From contig NW_027473315.1 in NCBI RefSeq assembly GCF_050947335.1, positions 3,410,001 to 3,474,000 on the forward strand: 64,000 nt of DNA. Direction: 5' to 3'. The notes below the pieces were generated by a model. That model was given only the letters and a program-made list of their open reading frames with translations. It was not told the DNA's origin and did not search any database. Both the position numbers and the translations under genes were made by a program. Positions 41,638-55,299 of this stretch are shown here, piece by piece. Positions within the stretch are counted from its first letter, which is position 1. Each line of letters opens with the position of its first letter. This stretch comes from Megachile rotundata (Eukaryota > Arthropoda > Insecta > Hymenoptera > Megachilidae).

Positions 41638-43076
41638 CATTGTGATTGTATGATTGTGATCGTATGATTGTGATTGTATGATTGTGAAATTATGATTGTG
41701 ATTGTATGATTGTGATGTATGATTGTAATTGTATGATTATGATTGTATGATTGTGATTGTATGATTGAGATTGTATGATTGTGATTGTATGCTTGCGATT
41801 GTATGATTGTGATTGTATGATCGTGATTGTATGATTGTATTTGGGAGATTGTATTTGGGATATTGTAATTGTATGATTGCGATTGTATGATTGTGATTGT
41901 ATGATTGTGATGTATGATTGTAATTGTATGATTATGATTGTATGATTGTGATTGTATGATTGAGATTGTATGATTGTGATTGTATGCTTGCGATTGTATG
42001 ATTGTGATTGTATGATTGTGATTCTTTGATTGTGATTGTATGATTGTGATTGTATGATTGTGATTGTATGATTGTGATTGTATGATTGTGATTGTATGAG
42101 TGTGATTGTATGATTGTGATTGTATGATTGTGATTGTATGATTGTGATGTATGATTGTAATTGTATGATTATGATTGTATGATTGTGATTGTATGATTGA
42201 GATTGTATGATTGAGATTGTATGAATGTGATTGTATGCTTGCTATTGTATGATTGTGATTGTATGATTGTGATTGTATGATTGTGATTGTATGATTGTGA
42301 TTGTATGATTGTGATTGTATGATTGTGATTGTATGATTGCGATTGTATGATTGTGATTGTATGATTGTGATTGTATGATTGTGATTGTATGATTGTGATA
42401 GTATGATTGTGATTGTATGATTGTGATTGTATGACTGTGATTGTATGATTGTGATTGTATGATTGTGATAGTATGATTGTGAAAGTATGATTGTGATTGT
42501 ATGATTGTGATTGTATGATTGTGATTGTATGATTGTGATTGTATGATTGTGATAGTATGATTGTGATTGTATGATTGTGATTGTATGGTTGTGATTGTAT
42601 GATTGTGATTGTATGATTGTGATTGTATGATTGTGATTGTCTGATTGTGGTTGTGCGATTGTGATTGTACGATTTTGATTGTACGATTGTGATAGTATGA
42701 TTGTGATTGTATGATTGTGATTGTATGATTGTGATGGTATGATTGTGATTTCATGATTGTGATTGTATGACTGTGATTGTTTGATTGTATTTGGGAGATT
42801 GTATTTGGGCGATTATATTTGGGAGATTGTAATTGTATGATTGCGATTGTATGATTGTGATTGTATGATTGCGATTGTATGATTGTGATTGTATGATTGT
42901 GAAAGTATGGTTGTGATTATATGATTATGATTGTATGATTGTGATTGTATGATTGTGATTGTATGATTGTGATTGTATGAGTGTGATTGTCTGATTGTGG
43001 TTGTGCGATTGTGATTGTATGATTGTGATTGTATGATTGAGATTGTATGAATGTGATTGTATGCTTGCGATTGTAT

Positions 43077-43384
43077 GATTGTGATTGTATGATTGTGATT
43101 GTATGATTGTGATTGTATGATTGTGATTGTATGATTGTGATTGTATGATTGTGATTGTATGATTGTGATTGTATGATTGTGATTGTATGATTGTGATTGT
43201 ATGATTGTGATTGTATGATTGTGATTGTATGATTGTGATTGTATGATTGTGATTGTATGATTGTGATTGTATGATTGTGATTGTATGATTGTGATTGTAT
43301 GATTGTGATTGTATGATTGTGATTGTATGATTGTGATTGTATGATTGTGATTGTATGATTGTGATTGTATGATTGTGATTGTAT
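43077..43384 (+). repeat. Pure consensus run, 22 units
   Basis: Twenty-two consecutive perfect units lie between GCTTGCG and AAATTAT units, close to the end of the first 7.1-kb copy. The equivalent run in the second copy has 24 units. Confidence 0.92.
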
Positions 43385-45034
43385 GATTGTGAAATTATGA
43401 TTGTGATTGTATGATTGTGATGTATGATTGTAATTGTATGATTATGATTGTATGATTGTGATTGTATGATTGAGATTGTATGATTGTGATTGTATGCTTG
43501 CGATTGTATGATTGTGATTGTATGATCGTGATTGTATGATTGTGATTGTATGACTGTGATTGTATGATTGTGATTGTGTGATTGTGATAGTATGATTGTG
43601 AAAGTATGATTGTGATTGTACGATTGTGATTGTATGATTGTGATTGTATGATTGTGATTGTCTGATTGTGGTTGTGCGATTGTGATTGTACGATTTTGAT
43701 TGTACGATTGTGATAGTATGATTGTGATTGTATGATTGTGATTGTATGATTGTGATGGTATGATTGTGATTGTATGATTGCGATTGTATGATTGTGATTG
43801 TATGCTTGTGAAAGTATGGTTGTGATTATATGATTATGATTGTATGATTGTGATTGTATGATTGTGATTGTATGATTGTGATTGTATGATTGTGATTGTA
43901 TGAGTGTGATTGTCTGATTGTGGTTGTGCGATTGTGATTGTATGATTGTGATTGTATGATTGAGATTGTATGATTGTGATTGCATGATTGTGATTGTATG
44001 ATTGTGATTGCATGATTTTGAATGTATGACTGTGGTTGCATGATTGTGATTGTATGATTGTGATTGTATGATTGTGATTGTATGATTGTGATGTATGATT
44101 GTAATTGTATGATTATGATTGTATGATTGTGATTGTATGATTGAGATTGTATGATTGAGATTGTATGAATGTGATTGTATGCTTGCTATTGTATGATTGT
44201 GATTGTATGATTGTGATTGTATGATTGTGATTGTATGATTGTGATTGTATGATTGTGATTGTATGATTGTGATTGTATGATTGCGATTGTATGATTGTGA
44301 TTGTATGATTGTGATTGTATGATTGTGATATTATGATTGTGATAGTATGATTGTGATTGTATGATTGTGATTGTATGACTGTGATTGTATGATTGTGATT
44401 GTATGATTGTGATAGTATGATTGTGAAAGTATGATTGTGATTGTATGATTGTGATTGTATGATTGTGATTGTATGATTGTGATTGTATGATTGTGATTGT
44501 ATGATTGTGATAGTATGATTGTGATTGTATGATTGTGATTGTATGGTTGTGATTGTATGATTGTGATTGTATGATTGTGATTGTATGATTGTGATTGTCT
44601 GATTGTGGTTGTGCGATTGTGATTGTACGATTTTGATTGTACGATTGTGATAGTATGATTGTGATTGTATGATTGTGATTGTATGATTGTGATGGTATGA
44701 TTGTGATTTCATGATTGTGATTGTATGACTGTGATTGTTTGATTGTATTTGGGAGATTGTATTTGGGCGATTATATTTGGGAGATTGTAATTGTATGATT
44801 GCGATTGTATGATTGTGATTGTATGATTGCGATTGTATGATTGTGATTGTATGATTGTGAAAGTATGGTTGTGATTATATGATTATGATTGTATGATTGT
44901 GATTGTATGATTGTGATTGTATGATTGTGATTGTATGAGTGTGATTGTCTGATTGTGGTTGTGCGATTGTGATTGTATGATTGTGATTGTATGATTGAGA
45001 TTGTATGAATGTGATTGTATGCTTGCGATTGTAT

Positions 45035-45328
45035 GATTGTGATTGTATGATTGTGATTGTATGATTGTGATTGTATGATTGTGATTGTATGATTGTGATT
45101 GTATGATTGTGATTGTATGATTGTGATTGTATGATTGTGATTGTATGATTGTGATTGTATGATTGTGATTGTATGATTGTGATTGTATGATTGTGATTGT
45201 ATGATTGTGATTGTATGATTGTGATTGTATGATTGTGATTGTATGATTGTGATTGTATGATTGTGATTGTATGATTGTGATTGTATGATTGTGATTGTAT
45301 GATTGTGATTGTATGATTGTGATTGTAT
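45035..45328 (+). repeat. Pure consensus run, 21 units
   Basis: Twenty-one perfect units lie at the position equivalent to the 18-unit run at 37,977-38,228, so the two 7.1-kb copies differ here by exactly three units. Confidence 0.92.
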
Positions 45329-48300
45329 GATTGTGAAATTATGATTGTGATTGTATGATTGTGATGTATGATTGTAATTGTATGATTATGATTGTATGAT
45401 TGTGATTGTATGATTGAGATTGTATGATTGTGATTGTATGCTTGCGATTGTATGATTGTGATTGTATGATCGTGATTGTATGATTGTATTTGGGAGATTG
45501 TATTTGGGATATTGTAATTGTATGATTGCGATTGCATGATTGTGATTGTATGATTGTGATGTATGATTGTAATTGTATGATTATGATTGTATGATTGTGA
45601 TTGTATGATTGAGATTGTATGATTGTGATTGTATGATTGTGATTCTTTGATTGTGATTGTATGATTGTGATTCTTTGATTGTGATTGTATGATTGTGATT
45701 GTATGATTGTGATTGTATGATTGTGATTGTATGATTGTGATTGTATGAGTGTGATTGTATGATTGTGATTGTATGATTGTGATTGTATGATTGTGATAGT
45801 ATGATTGTGATTGTATGATTGTGATTGTATGACTGTGATTGTATGACTGTGATTGTATGATTGTGATAGTATGATTGTGAAAGTATGATTGTGATTGTAT
45901 GATTGTGATTGTATGGTTGTGATTGTATGATTGTGATTGTATGATTGTGATTGTATGATTGTGATTGTATGATTGTGATTGTCTGATTGTGGTTGTGCGA
46001 TTGTGATTGTACGATTTTGATTGTACGATTGTGATAGTATGATTGTGATTATATGATTATGATTGTATGATTGTGATTGTATGATTGTATTTGGGAGATT
46101 GTATTTGGGAGATTGTAATTGTATGATTGTGATTGTATGATTGTATTTGGGAGATTGTATTTGGGAGATTGTAATTGTATGATTGCGATTGTATGATTGT
46201 GATTGTATGATTGCGATTGTATGATTGTGATTGTGTGATTGTGATGTATGATTGTAATTGTATGATTATGATTGTATGATTGTGATTGTATGATTGAGAT
46301 TGTATGATTGTGATTGTATGATTGCGATTGTATGATTGCGATTGTATGATTGTGATTGTATGATTGTGATTGTATGATTGTGATTGTATGATTGTGATTG
46401 TATGATTGTGATTGTATGATTGTGATTGTGTGATTGTGGAAGTATGATTGTGATTGTATGATTGTGATTGTATGATTGTGATTGTATGATTGTGATTGTA
46501 TGATTGTGATTGTATGATTGTGATTGTATGAGTGTGATTGTCTGATTGTGGTTGTGCGATTGTGATTGTATGATTGTGATTGTATTATTGAGATTGTATG
46601 ATTGTGATTGCATGATTGTGATTGTATGATTGTGATTGCATGATTTTGAATGTATGATTGTGGTTGCATGATTGTGATTGTATGATTGTGATTGTATGAT
46701 TGTGATTGTATGATTGTGATGTATGATTGTAATTGTATGATTATGATTGTATGCTTGCGATTGTATGATTGTGATTGTATGATTGTGATTGTATGATTGT
46801 GATTGTATGATTGTGATTGTATGATTGTGATTGTATGATTGTTATTGTATGATTGTGATTGTATGATTGTGATTGTATGATTGTGATTGTATGATTGTGA
46901 TAGTATGATTGTGATTGTATGATTGTGATTGTATGACTGTGATTGTATGATTGTGATTGTATGATTGTGATAGTATGATTGTGAAAGTATGATTGTGATT
47001 GTATGATTGTGATTGTATGATTGTGATTGTATGATTGTGATTGTATGATTGTGATAGTATGATTGTGATTGTATGATTGTGATTGTATGGTTGTGATTGT
47101 ATGATTGTGATTGTATGATTGTGATTGTATGATTGTGATTGTATGATTGTGATTGTATGATTGTGATTGTATGATTGTGATTGTCTGATTGTGGTTGTGC
47201 GATTGTGATTGTACGATTTTGATTGTACGATTGTGATAGTATGATTGTGATTGTATGATTGTGATTGTATGATTGTGATGGTATCATTGTGATTTTATGA
47301 TTGTGATTGTATGATTGTGATTGTTTGATTGTATTTGGGAGATTGTATTTGGGCGATTGTATTTGGGAAATTGTAATTGTATGATTGCGATTGTATGATT
47401 GTGATTGTATGATTGCGATTGTATGATTGTGATTGTATGATTGTGAAAGTATGGTTGTGATTATATGATTATGATTGTATGATTGTGATTGTATGATTGT
47501 ATTTGGGAGATTGTATTTGGGAGATTGTAATTGTATGATTGCGATTGTATGATTGTGATTGTATGATTGCGATTGTATGATTGTGATTGTATGATTGTGA
47601 TGTATGATTGTAATTGTATGATTATGATTGTATGATTGTGATTGTATGATTGAGATTGTATGATTGTGATTGTATGATTGCGATTGTATGATTGTGATTG
47701 TATGATTGTGATTGTATGATTGTGATTGTATGATTGTGATTGTATGATTGTGATTGTATGATTGTGATTATATGATTGTGATTGTATGATTGTGATTGTA
47801 TGATTGTGAAAGTATGATTGTGATTGTATGATTGTGATTGTATGATTGTGATTGTATGATTGTGATTGTATGAGTGTGATTGTCTGATTGTGGTTGTGCG
47901 ATTGTGATTGTATGATTGTGATTGTATGATTGAGATTGTATGATTGTGATTGCATGATTGTGATTGTATGATTGTGATTGCATGATTTTGAATGTATGAT
48001 TGTGGTTGCATGATTGTGATTGTATGATTGTGATTGTATGATTGTGATTGTATGATTGTGATGTATGATTGTAATTGTATGATTATGATTGTATGATTGT
48101 GATTGTATGATTGAGATTGTATGATTGAGATTGTATGAATGTGATTGTATGCTTGCGATTGTATGATTGTGATTGTATGATTGTGATTGTATGATTGTGA
48201 TTGTATGATTGTGATTGTATGATTGTGATTGTATGATTGTGATTGTATGATTGTGATAGTATGATTGTGATTGTATGATTGTGATTGTATGATTGTGATT

Positions 48301-48541
48301 GTATGATTGTGATTGTATGATTGTGATTGTATGATTGTATTTGGGAGATTGTATTTGGGAGATTGTAATTGTATGATTGCGATTGTATGATTGTGATTGT
48401 ATGATAGTGATGTATGATTGTAATTGTATGATTATGATTGTATGATTGTGATTGTATGATTATGATTGTATGATTGTGATTGTATGATTGCGATTGTATG
48501 ATTGTGATTGTATGATTATGATTGTATGATTGTGATTGCAT

Positions 48542-48723
48542 GATTGTGATTGTATGATTGTGATTGTATGATTGTGATTGTATGATTGTGATTGTATGAT
48601 TGTGATTGTATGATTGTGATTGTATGATTGTGATTGTATGATTGTGATTGTATGATTGTGATTGTATGATTGTGATTGTATGATTGTGATTGTATGATTG
48701 TGATTGTATGATTGTGATTGTAT
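48542..48723 (+). repeat. Pure consensus run, second type, 13 units
   Basis: Thirteen perfect units lie between the T12C unit and a G1C unit at 48724, one unit fewer than the partner at 41,442-41,637. Confidence 0.92.
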
Positions 48724-50148
48724 CATTGTGATTGTATGATTGTGATCGTATGATTGTGATTGTATGATTGTGAAATTATGATTGTGATTGTATGATTGTG
48801 ATGTATGATTGTAATTGTATGATTATGATTGTATGATTGTGATTGTATGATTGAGATTGTATGATTGTGATTGTATGCTTGCGATTGTATGATTGTGATT
48901 GTATGATCGTGATTGTATGATTGTATTTGGGAGATTGTATTTGGGATATTGTAATTGTATGATTGCGATTGTATGATTGTGATTGTATGATTGTGATGTA
49001 TGATTGTAATTGTATGATTATGATTGTATGATTGTGATTGTATGATTGAGATTGTATGATTGTGATTGTATGCTTGCGATTGTATGATTGTGATTGTATG
49101 ATTGTGATTCTTTGATTGTGATTGTATGATTGTGATTGTATGATTGTGATTGTATGATTGTGATTGTATGAGTGTGATTGTATGATTGTGATTGTATGAT
49201 TGTGATTGTATGATTGTGATGTATGATTGTAATTGTATGATTATGATTGTATGATTGTGATTGTATGATTGAGATTGTATGATTGAGATTGTATGAATGT
49301 GATTGTATGCTTGCTATTGTATGATTGTGATTGTATGATTGTGATTGTATGATTGTGATTGTATGATTGTGATTGTATGATTGTGATTGTATGATTGTGA
49401 TTGTATGATTGCGATTGTATGATTGTGATTGTATGATTGTGATTGTATGATTGTGATTGTATGATTGTGATAGTATGATTGTGATTGTATGATTGTGATT
49501 GTATGACTGTGATTGTATGATTGTGATTGTATGATTGTGATAGTATGATTGTGAAAGTATGATTGTGATTGTATGATTGTGATTGTATGATTGTGATTGT
49601 ATGATTGTGATTGTATGATTGTGATAGTATGATTGTGATTGTATGATTGTGATTGTATGGTTGTGATTGTATGATTGTGATTGTATGATTGTGATTGTAT
49701 GATTGTGATTGTCTGATTGTGGTTGTGCGATTGTGATTGTACGATTTTGATTGTACGATTGTGATAGTATGATTGTGATTGTATGATTGTGATTGTATGA
49801 TTGTGATGGTATGATTGTGATTTCATGATTGTGATTGTATGACTGTGATTGTTTGATTGTATTTGGGAGATTGTATTTGGGCGATTATATTTGGGAGATT
49901 GTAATTGTATGATTGCGATTGTATGATTGTGATTGTATGATTGCGATTGTATGATTGTGATTGTATGATTGTGAAAGTATGGTTGTGATTATATGATTAT
50001 GATTGTATGATTGTGATTGTATGATTGTGATTGTATGATTGTGATTGTATGAGTGTGATTGTCTGATTGTGGTTGTGCGATTGTGATTGTATGATTGTGA
50101 TTGTATGATTGAGATTGTATGAATGTGATTGTATGCTTGCGATTGTAT

Positions 50149-50484
50149 GATTGTGATTGTATGATTGTGATTGTATGATTGTGATTGTATGATTGTGATT
50201 GTATGATTGTGATTGTATGATTGTGATTGTATGATTGTGATTGTATGATTGTGATTGTATGATTGTGATTGTATGATTGTGATTGTATGATTGTGATTGT
50301 ATGATTGTGATTGTATGATTGTGATTGTATGATTGTGATTGTATGATTGTGATTGTATGATTGTGATTGTATGATTGTGATTGTATGATTGTGATTGTAT
50401 GATTGTGATTGTATGATTGTGATTGTATGATTGTGATTGTATGATTGTGATTGTATGATTGTGATTGTATGATTGTGATTGTAT
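50149..50484 (+). repeat. Pure consensus run, 24 units
   Basis: This is the longest perfect run I measured: 24 units (336 bp) without a change, between GCTTGCG and AAATTAT units. Confidence 0.92.
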
Positions 50485-50639
50485 GATTGTGAAATTATGA
50501 TTGTGATTGTATGATTGTGATGTATGATTGTAATTGTATGATTATGATTGTATGATTGTGATTGTATGATTGAGATTGTATGATTGTGATTGTATGCTTG
50601 CGATTGTATGATTGTGATTGTATGATCGTGATTGTATGA

Positions 50640-53210
50640 TTGTATTTGGGAGATTGTATTTGGGATATTGTAATTGTATGATTGCGATTGCATGATTGTG
50701 ATTGTATGATTGTGATGTATGATTGTAATTGTATGATTATGATTGTATGATTGTGATTGTATGATTGAGATTGTATGATTGTGATTGTATGATTGTGATC
50801 CTTTGATTGTGATTGTATGATTGTGATTCTTTGATTGTGATTGTATGATTGTGATTGTATGATTGTGATTGTATGATTGTGATTGTATGATTGTGATTGT
50901 ATGATTGTGATTGTATGATTGTGATTGTATGAGTGTGATTGTATGATTGTGATTGTATGATTGTGATTGTATGATTGTGATAGTATGATTGTGATTGTAT
51001 GATTGTGATTGTATGACTGTGATTGTATGACTGTGATTGTATGATTGTGATAGTATGATTGTGAAAGTATGATTGTGATTGTATGATTGTGATTGTATGA
51101 TTGTGATTGTATGATTGTGATTGTATGATTGTGATTGTATGATTGTGATTGTATGAGTGTGATTGTCTGATTGTGGTTGTGCGATTGTGATTGTATGATT
51201 GTGATTGTATTATTGAGATTGTATGATTGTGATTGCATGATTGTGATTGTATGATTGTGATTGCATGATTTTGAATGTATGATTGTGGTTGCATGATTGT
51301 GATTGTATGATTGTGATTGTATGATTGTGATTGTATGATTGTGATGTATGATTGTAATTGTATGATTATGATTGTATGCTTGCGATTGTATGATTGTGAT
51401 TGTATGATTGTGATTGTATGATTGTGATTGTATGATTGTGATTGTATGATTGTGATTGTATGATTGTTATTGTATGATTGTGATTGTATGATTGTGATTG
51501 TATGATTGTGATTGTATGATTGTGATAGTATGATTGTGATTGTATGATTGTGATTGTATGACTGTGATTGTATGATTGTGATTGTATGATTGTGATAGTA
51601 TGATTGTGAAAGTATGATTGTGATTGTATGATTGTGATTGTATGATTGTGATTGTATGATTGTGATTGTATGATTGTGATAGTATGATTGTGATTGTATG
51701 ATTGTGATTGTATGGTTGTGATTGTATGATTGTGATTGTATGATTGTGATTGTATGATTGTGATTGTATGATTGTGATTGTATGATTGTGATTGTATGAT
51801 TGTGATTGTCTGATTGTGGTTGTGCGATTGTGATTGTACGATTTTGATTGTACGATTGTGATAGTATGATTGTGATTGTATGATTGTGATTGTATGATTG
51901 TGATGGTATGATTGTGATTTTATGATTGTGATTGTATGATTGTGATTGTTTGATTGTATTTGGGAGATTGTATTTGGGCGATTGTATTTGGGAAATTGTA
52001 ATTGTATGATTGCGATTGTATGATTGTGATTGTATGATTGCGATTGTATGATTGTGATTGTATGATTGTGAAAGTATGGTTGTGATTATATGATTATGAT
52101 TGTATGATTGTGATTGTATGATTGTATTTGGGAGATTGTATTTGGGAGATTGTAATTGTATGATTGCGATTGTATGATTGTGATTGTATGATTGCGATTG
52201 TATGATTGTGATTGTATGATTGTGATGTATGATTGTAATTGTATGATTATGATTGTATGATTGTGATTGTATGATTGAGATTGTATGATTGTGATTGTAT
52301 GATTGCGATTGTATGATTGTGATTGTATGATTGTGATTGTATGATTGTGATTGTATGATTGTGATTGTATGATTGTGATTGTATGATTGTGATTATATGA
52401 TTGTGATTGTATGATTGTGATTGTATGATTGTGAAAGTATGATTGTGATTGTATGATTGTGATTGTATGATTGTGATTGTATGATTGTGATTGTATGAGT
52501 GTGATTGTCTGATTGTGGTTGTGCGATTGTGATTGTATGATTGTGATTGTATGATTGAGATTGTATGATTGTGATTGCATGATTGTGATTGTATGATTGT
52601 GATTGCATGATTTTGAATGTATGATTGTGGTTGCATGATTGTGATTGTATGATTGTGATTGTATGATTGTGATTGTATGATTGTGATGTATGATTGTAAT
52701 TGTATGATTATGATTGTATGATTGTGATTGTATGATTGAGATTGTATGATTGAGATTGTATGAATGTGATTGTATGCTTGCGATTGTATGATTGTGATTG
52801 TATGATTGTGATTGTATGATTGTGATTGTATGATTGTGATTGTATGATTGTGATTGTATGATTGTGATTGTATGATTGTGATAGTATGATTGTGATTGTA
52901 TGATTGTGATTGTATGATTGTGATTGTATGATTGTGATTGTATGATTGTGATTGTATGATTGTATTTGGGAGATTGTATTTGGGAGATTGTAATTGTATG
53001 ATTGCGATTGTATGATTGTGATTGTATGATAGTGATGTATGATTGTAATTGTATGATTATGATTGTATGATTGTGATTGTATGATTATGATTGTATGATT
53101 GTGATTGTATGATTGCGATTGTATGATTGTGATTGTATGATTATGATTGTATGATTGTGATTGCATGATTGTGATTGTATGATTGTGATTGTATGATTGT
53201 GATTGTATGA
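50640..53210 (+). repeat. 4.6-kb-offset block, first copy
   Basis: The segment matches about 55.3-57.85 kb. The offset is 4,681 bp at 50491/55172 and 4,639 bp from about 51.29 to 53.16 kb (51294/55933, 52580/57219, 53028/57667 and 53163/57802), a loss of three units. Parts also match 46.6-48.3 kb at 4,625 bp. The match ends near 53.21 kb, where this copy has a GACAG unit and the other a pure run. Confidence 0.8.
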
Positions 53211-54530
53211 TTGTGACAGTATGATTGTGATTGTATGATTGTGATTGTATGACTGTGATTGTATGATTGTGATTGTATGATTGTGATAGTATGATTGTGA
53301 AAGTATGATTGTGATTGTATGATTGTGATTGTATGGTTGTGATTGTATCATTGTGATTGTATGATTGTGATTGTATGATTGTGATTGTCTGATTGTGGTT
53401 GTGCGATTGTGATTGTACGATTTTGATTGTACGATTGTGATAGTATGATTGTGATTGTATGATTGTGATTGTATGATTGTGATGGTATGATTGTGATTGT
53501 ATGATTGCGATTGTATGATTGTGATTGTATGCTTGTGAAAGTATGGTTGTGATTATATGATTATGATTGTATGATTGTGATTGTATGATTGTATTTGGGA
53601 GATTGTATTTGGGAGATTGTAATTGTATGATTGCGATTGTATGATTGTGATTGTATGATTGCGATTGTATGATTGTGATTGTATGATTGTGATTGTATGA
53701 TTGTGATTGTATGATTGTGATTGTATGATTGTGATTGTATGATTGTGATTGTATCATTGTGATTGTATGATTGTGATCGTATGATTGTGATTGTATGATT
53801 GTGAAATTATGATTGTGATTGTATGATTGTGATGTATGATTGTAATTGTATGATTATGATTGTATGATTGTGATTGTATGATTGAGATTGTATGATTGTG
53901 ATTGTATGCTTGCGATTGTATGATTGTGATTGTATGATCGTGATTGTATGATTGTATTTGGGAGATTGTATTTGGGATATTGTAATTGTATGATTGCGAT
54001 TGTATGATTGTGATTGTATGATTGTGATGTATGATTGTAATTGTATGATTATGATTGTATGATTGTGATTGTATGATTGAGATTGTATGATTGTGATTGT
54101 ATGCTTGCGATTGTATGATTGTGATTGTATGATTGTGATTCTTTGATTGTGATTGTATGATTGTGATTGTATGATTGTGATTGTATGATTGTGATTGTAT
54201 GAGTGTGATTGTATGATTGTGATTGTATGATTGTGATTGTATGATTGTGACAGTATGATTGTGATTGTATGATTGTGATTGTATGACTGTGATTGTATGA
54301 TTGTGATTGTATGATTGTGATAGTATGATTGTGAAAGTATGATTGTGATTGTATGATTGTGATTGTATGATTGTGATTGTATGATTGTGATTGTATGATT
54401 GTGATTGTATGATTGTGATTGTATGATTGTGATTGTCTGATTGTGGTTGTGCGATTGTGATTGTACGATTTTGATTGTACGATTGTGATAGTACGATTGT
54501 GATTGTATGATTGTGATTGTATGATTGTGA
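53170..54530 (+). repeat. Local ~1-kb rearranged block with GACAG units
   Basis: The rare GACAG unit occurs at 53215 and 54249, 1,034 bp apart, with matching sequence around each for about 300 bp; the spacing becomes 1,048 bp at the GTCTG landmarks (53387/54435). Against 58.0-58.96 kb, the first half matches at +5,281 bp and the second at +4,247 bp. The block therefore looks like a duplication of material found once near 58 kb (GACAG at 58496). Confidence 0.72.
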
Positions 54531-54871
54531 TGTATGATTGTAATTGTATGATTATGATTGTATGCTTGCGATTGTATGATTGTGATTGTATGATTGTGAT
54601 TGTATGATTGTGATTGTATGATTGTGATTGTATGATTGTGATTGTATGATTGTTATTGTATGATTGTGATTGTATGATTGTGATTGTATGATTGTGATTG
54701 TATGATTGTGATAGTATGATTGTGATTGTATGATTGTGATTGTATGACTGTGATTGTATGATTGTGATTGTATGATTGTGATAGTATGATTGTGAAAGTA
54801 TGATTGTGATTGTATGATTGTGATTGTATGATTGTGATTGTATGAATGTGATTGTATGCTTGCGATTGTAT

Positions 54872-55165
54872 GATTGTGATTGTATGATTGTGATTGTATG
54901 ATTGTGATTGTATGATTGTGATTGTATGATTGTGATTGTATGATTGTGATTGTATGATTGTGATTGTATGATTGTGATTGTATGATTGTGATTGTATGAT
55001 TGTGATTGTATGATTGTGATTGTATGATTGTGATTGTATGATTGTGATTGTATGATTGTGATTGTATGATTGTGATTGTATGATTGTGATTGTATGATTG
55101 TGATTGTATGATTGTGATTGTATGATTGTGATTGTATGATTGTGATTGTATGATTGTGATTGTAT
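54872..55165 (+). repeat. Pure consensus run, 21 units
   Basis: Twenty-one perfect units lie between GCTTGCG and AAATTAT units. Confidence 0.92.
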
Positions 55166-55299
55166 GATTGTGAAATTATGATTGTGATTGTATGATTGTG
55201 ATGTATGATTGTAATTGTATGATTATGATTGTATGATTGTGATTGTATGATTGAGATTGTATGATTGTGATTGTATGCTTGCGATTGTATGATTGTGAT

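Larger units (their letters stand above)
36490..43530 (+). repeat. 7.1-kb tandem duplication, first copy
   Basis: Copy one is followed directly by copy two (about 43,531-50,630). The offset is 7,044 bp from 36,532 to about 37,137. It rises to 7,100 bp after the first pure run, holds for landmarks such as 38235/45335, 39338/46438, 39542/46642 and 41438/48538, dips to 7,086 and 7,072 bp, and returns to 7,100 bp at 43391/50491. All changes are multiples of 14. Substitutions seen include T at 38741 against G at 45841, and A at 39500 against G at 46600. Confidence 0.9.
43531..50630 (+). repeat. 7.1-kb tandem duplication, second copy
   Basis: The second copy begins at a unique join. A GATCG unit is followed here by canonical and GACTG units, whereas the other GATCG units of this type in the right domain run into TTTGGGA units. 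The sequence after the join matches 36,490 onward. Its equivalent end, near 50,630, shows the usual GATCG then TTTGGGA order. Net length exceeds the first copy by 56 bp, or four units. Confidence 0.9.

Noticed and set aside
36490..50630. Inverted duplication or palindrome between large blocks
   Set aside because: All units in all blocks run in the same direction. The C-poor strand never switches, so no inverted copy is possible.
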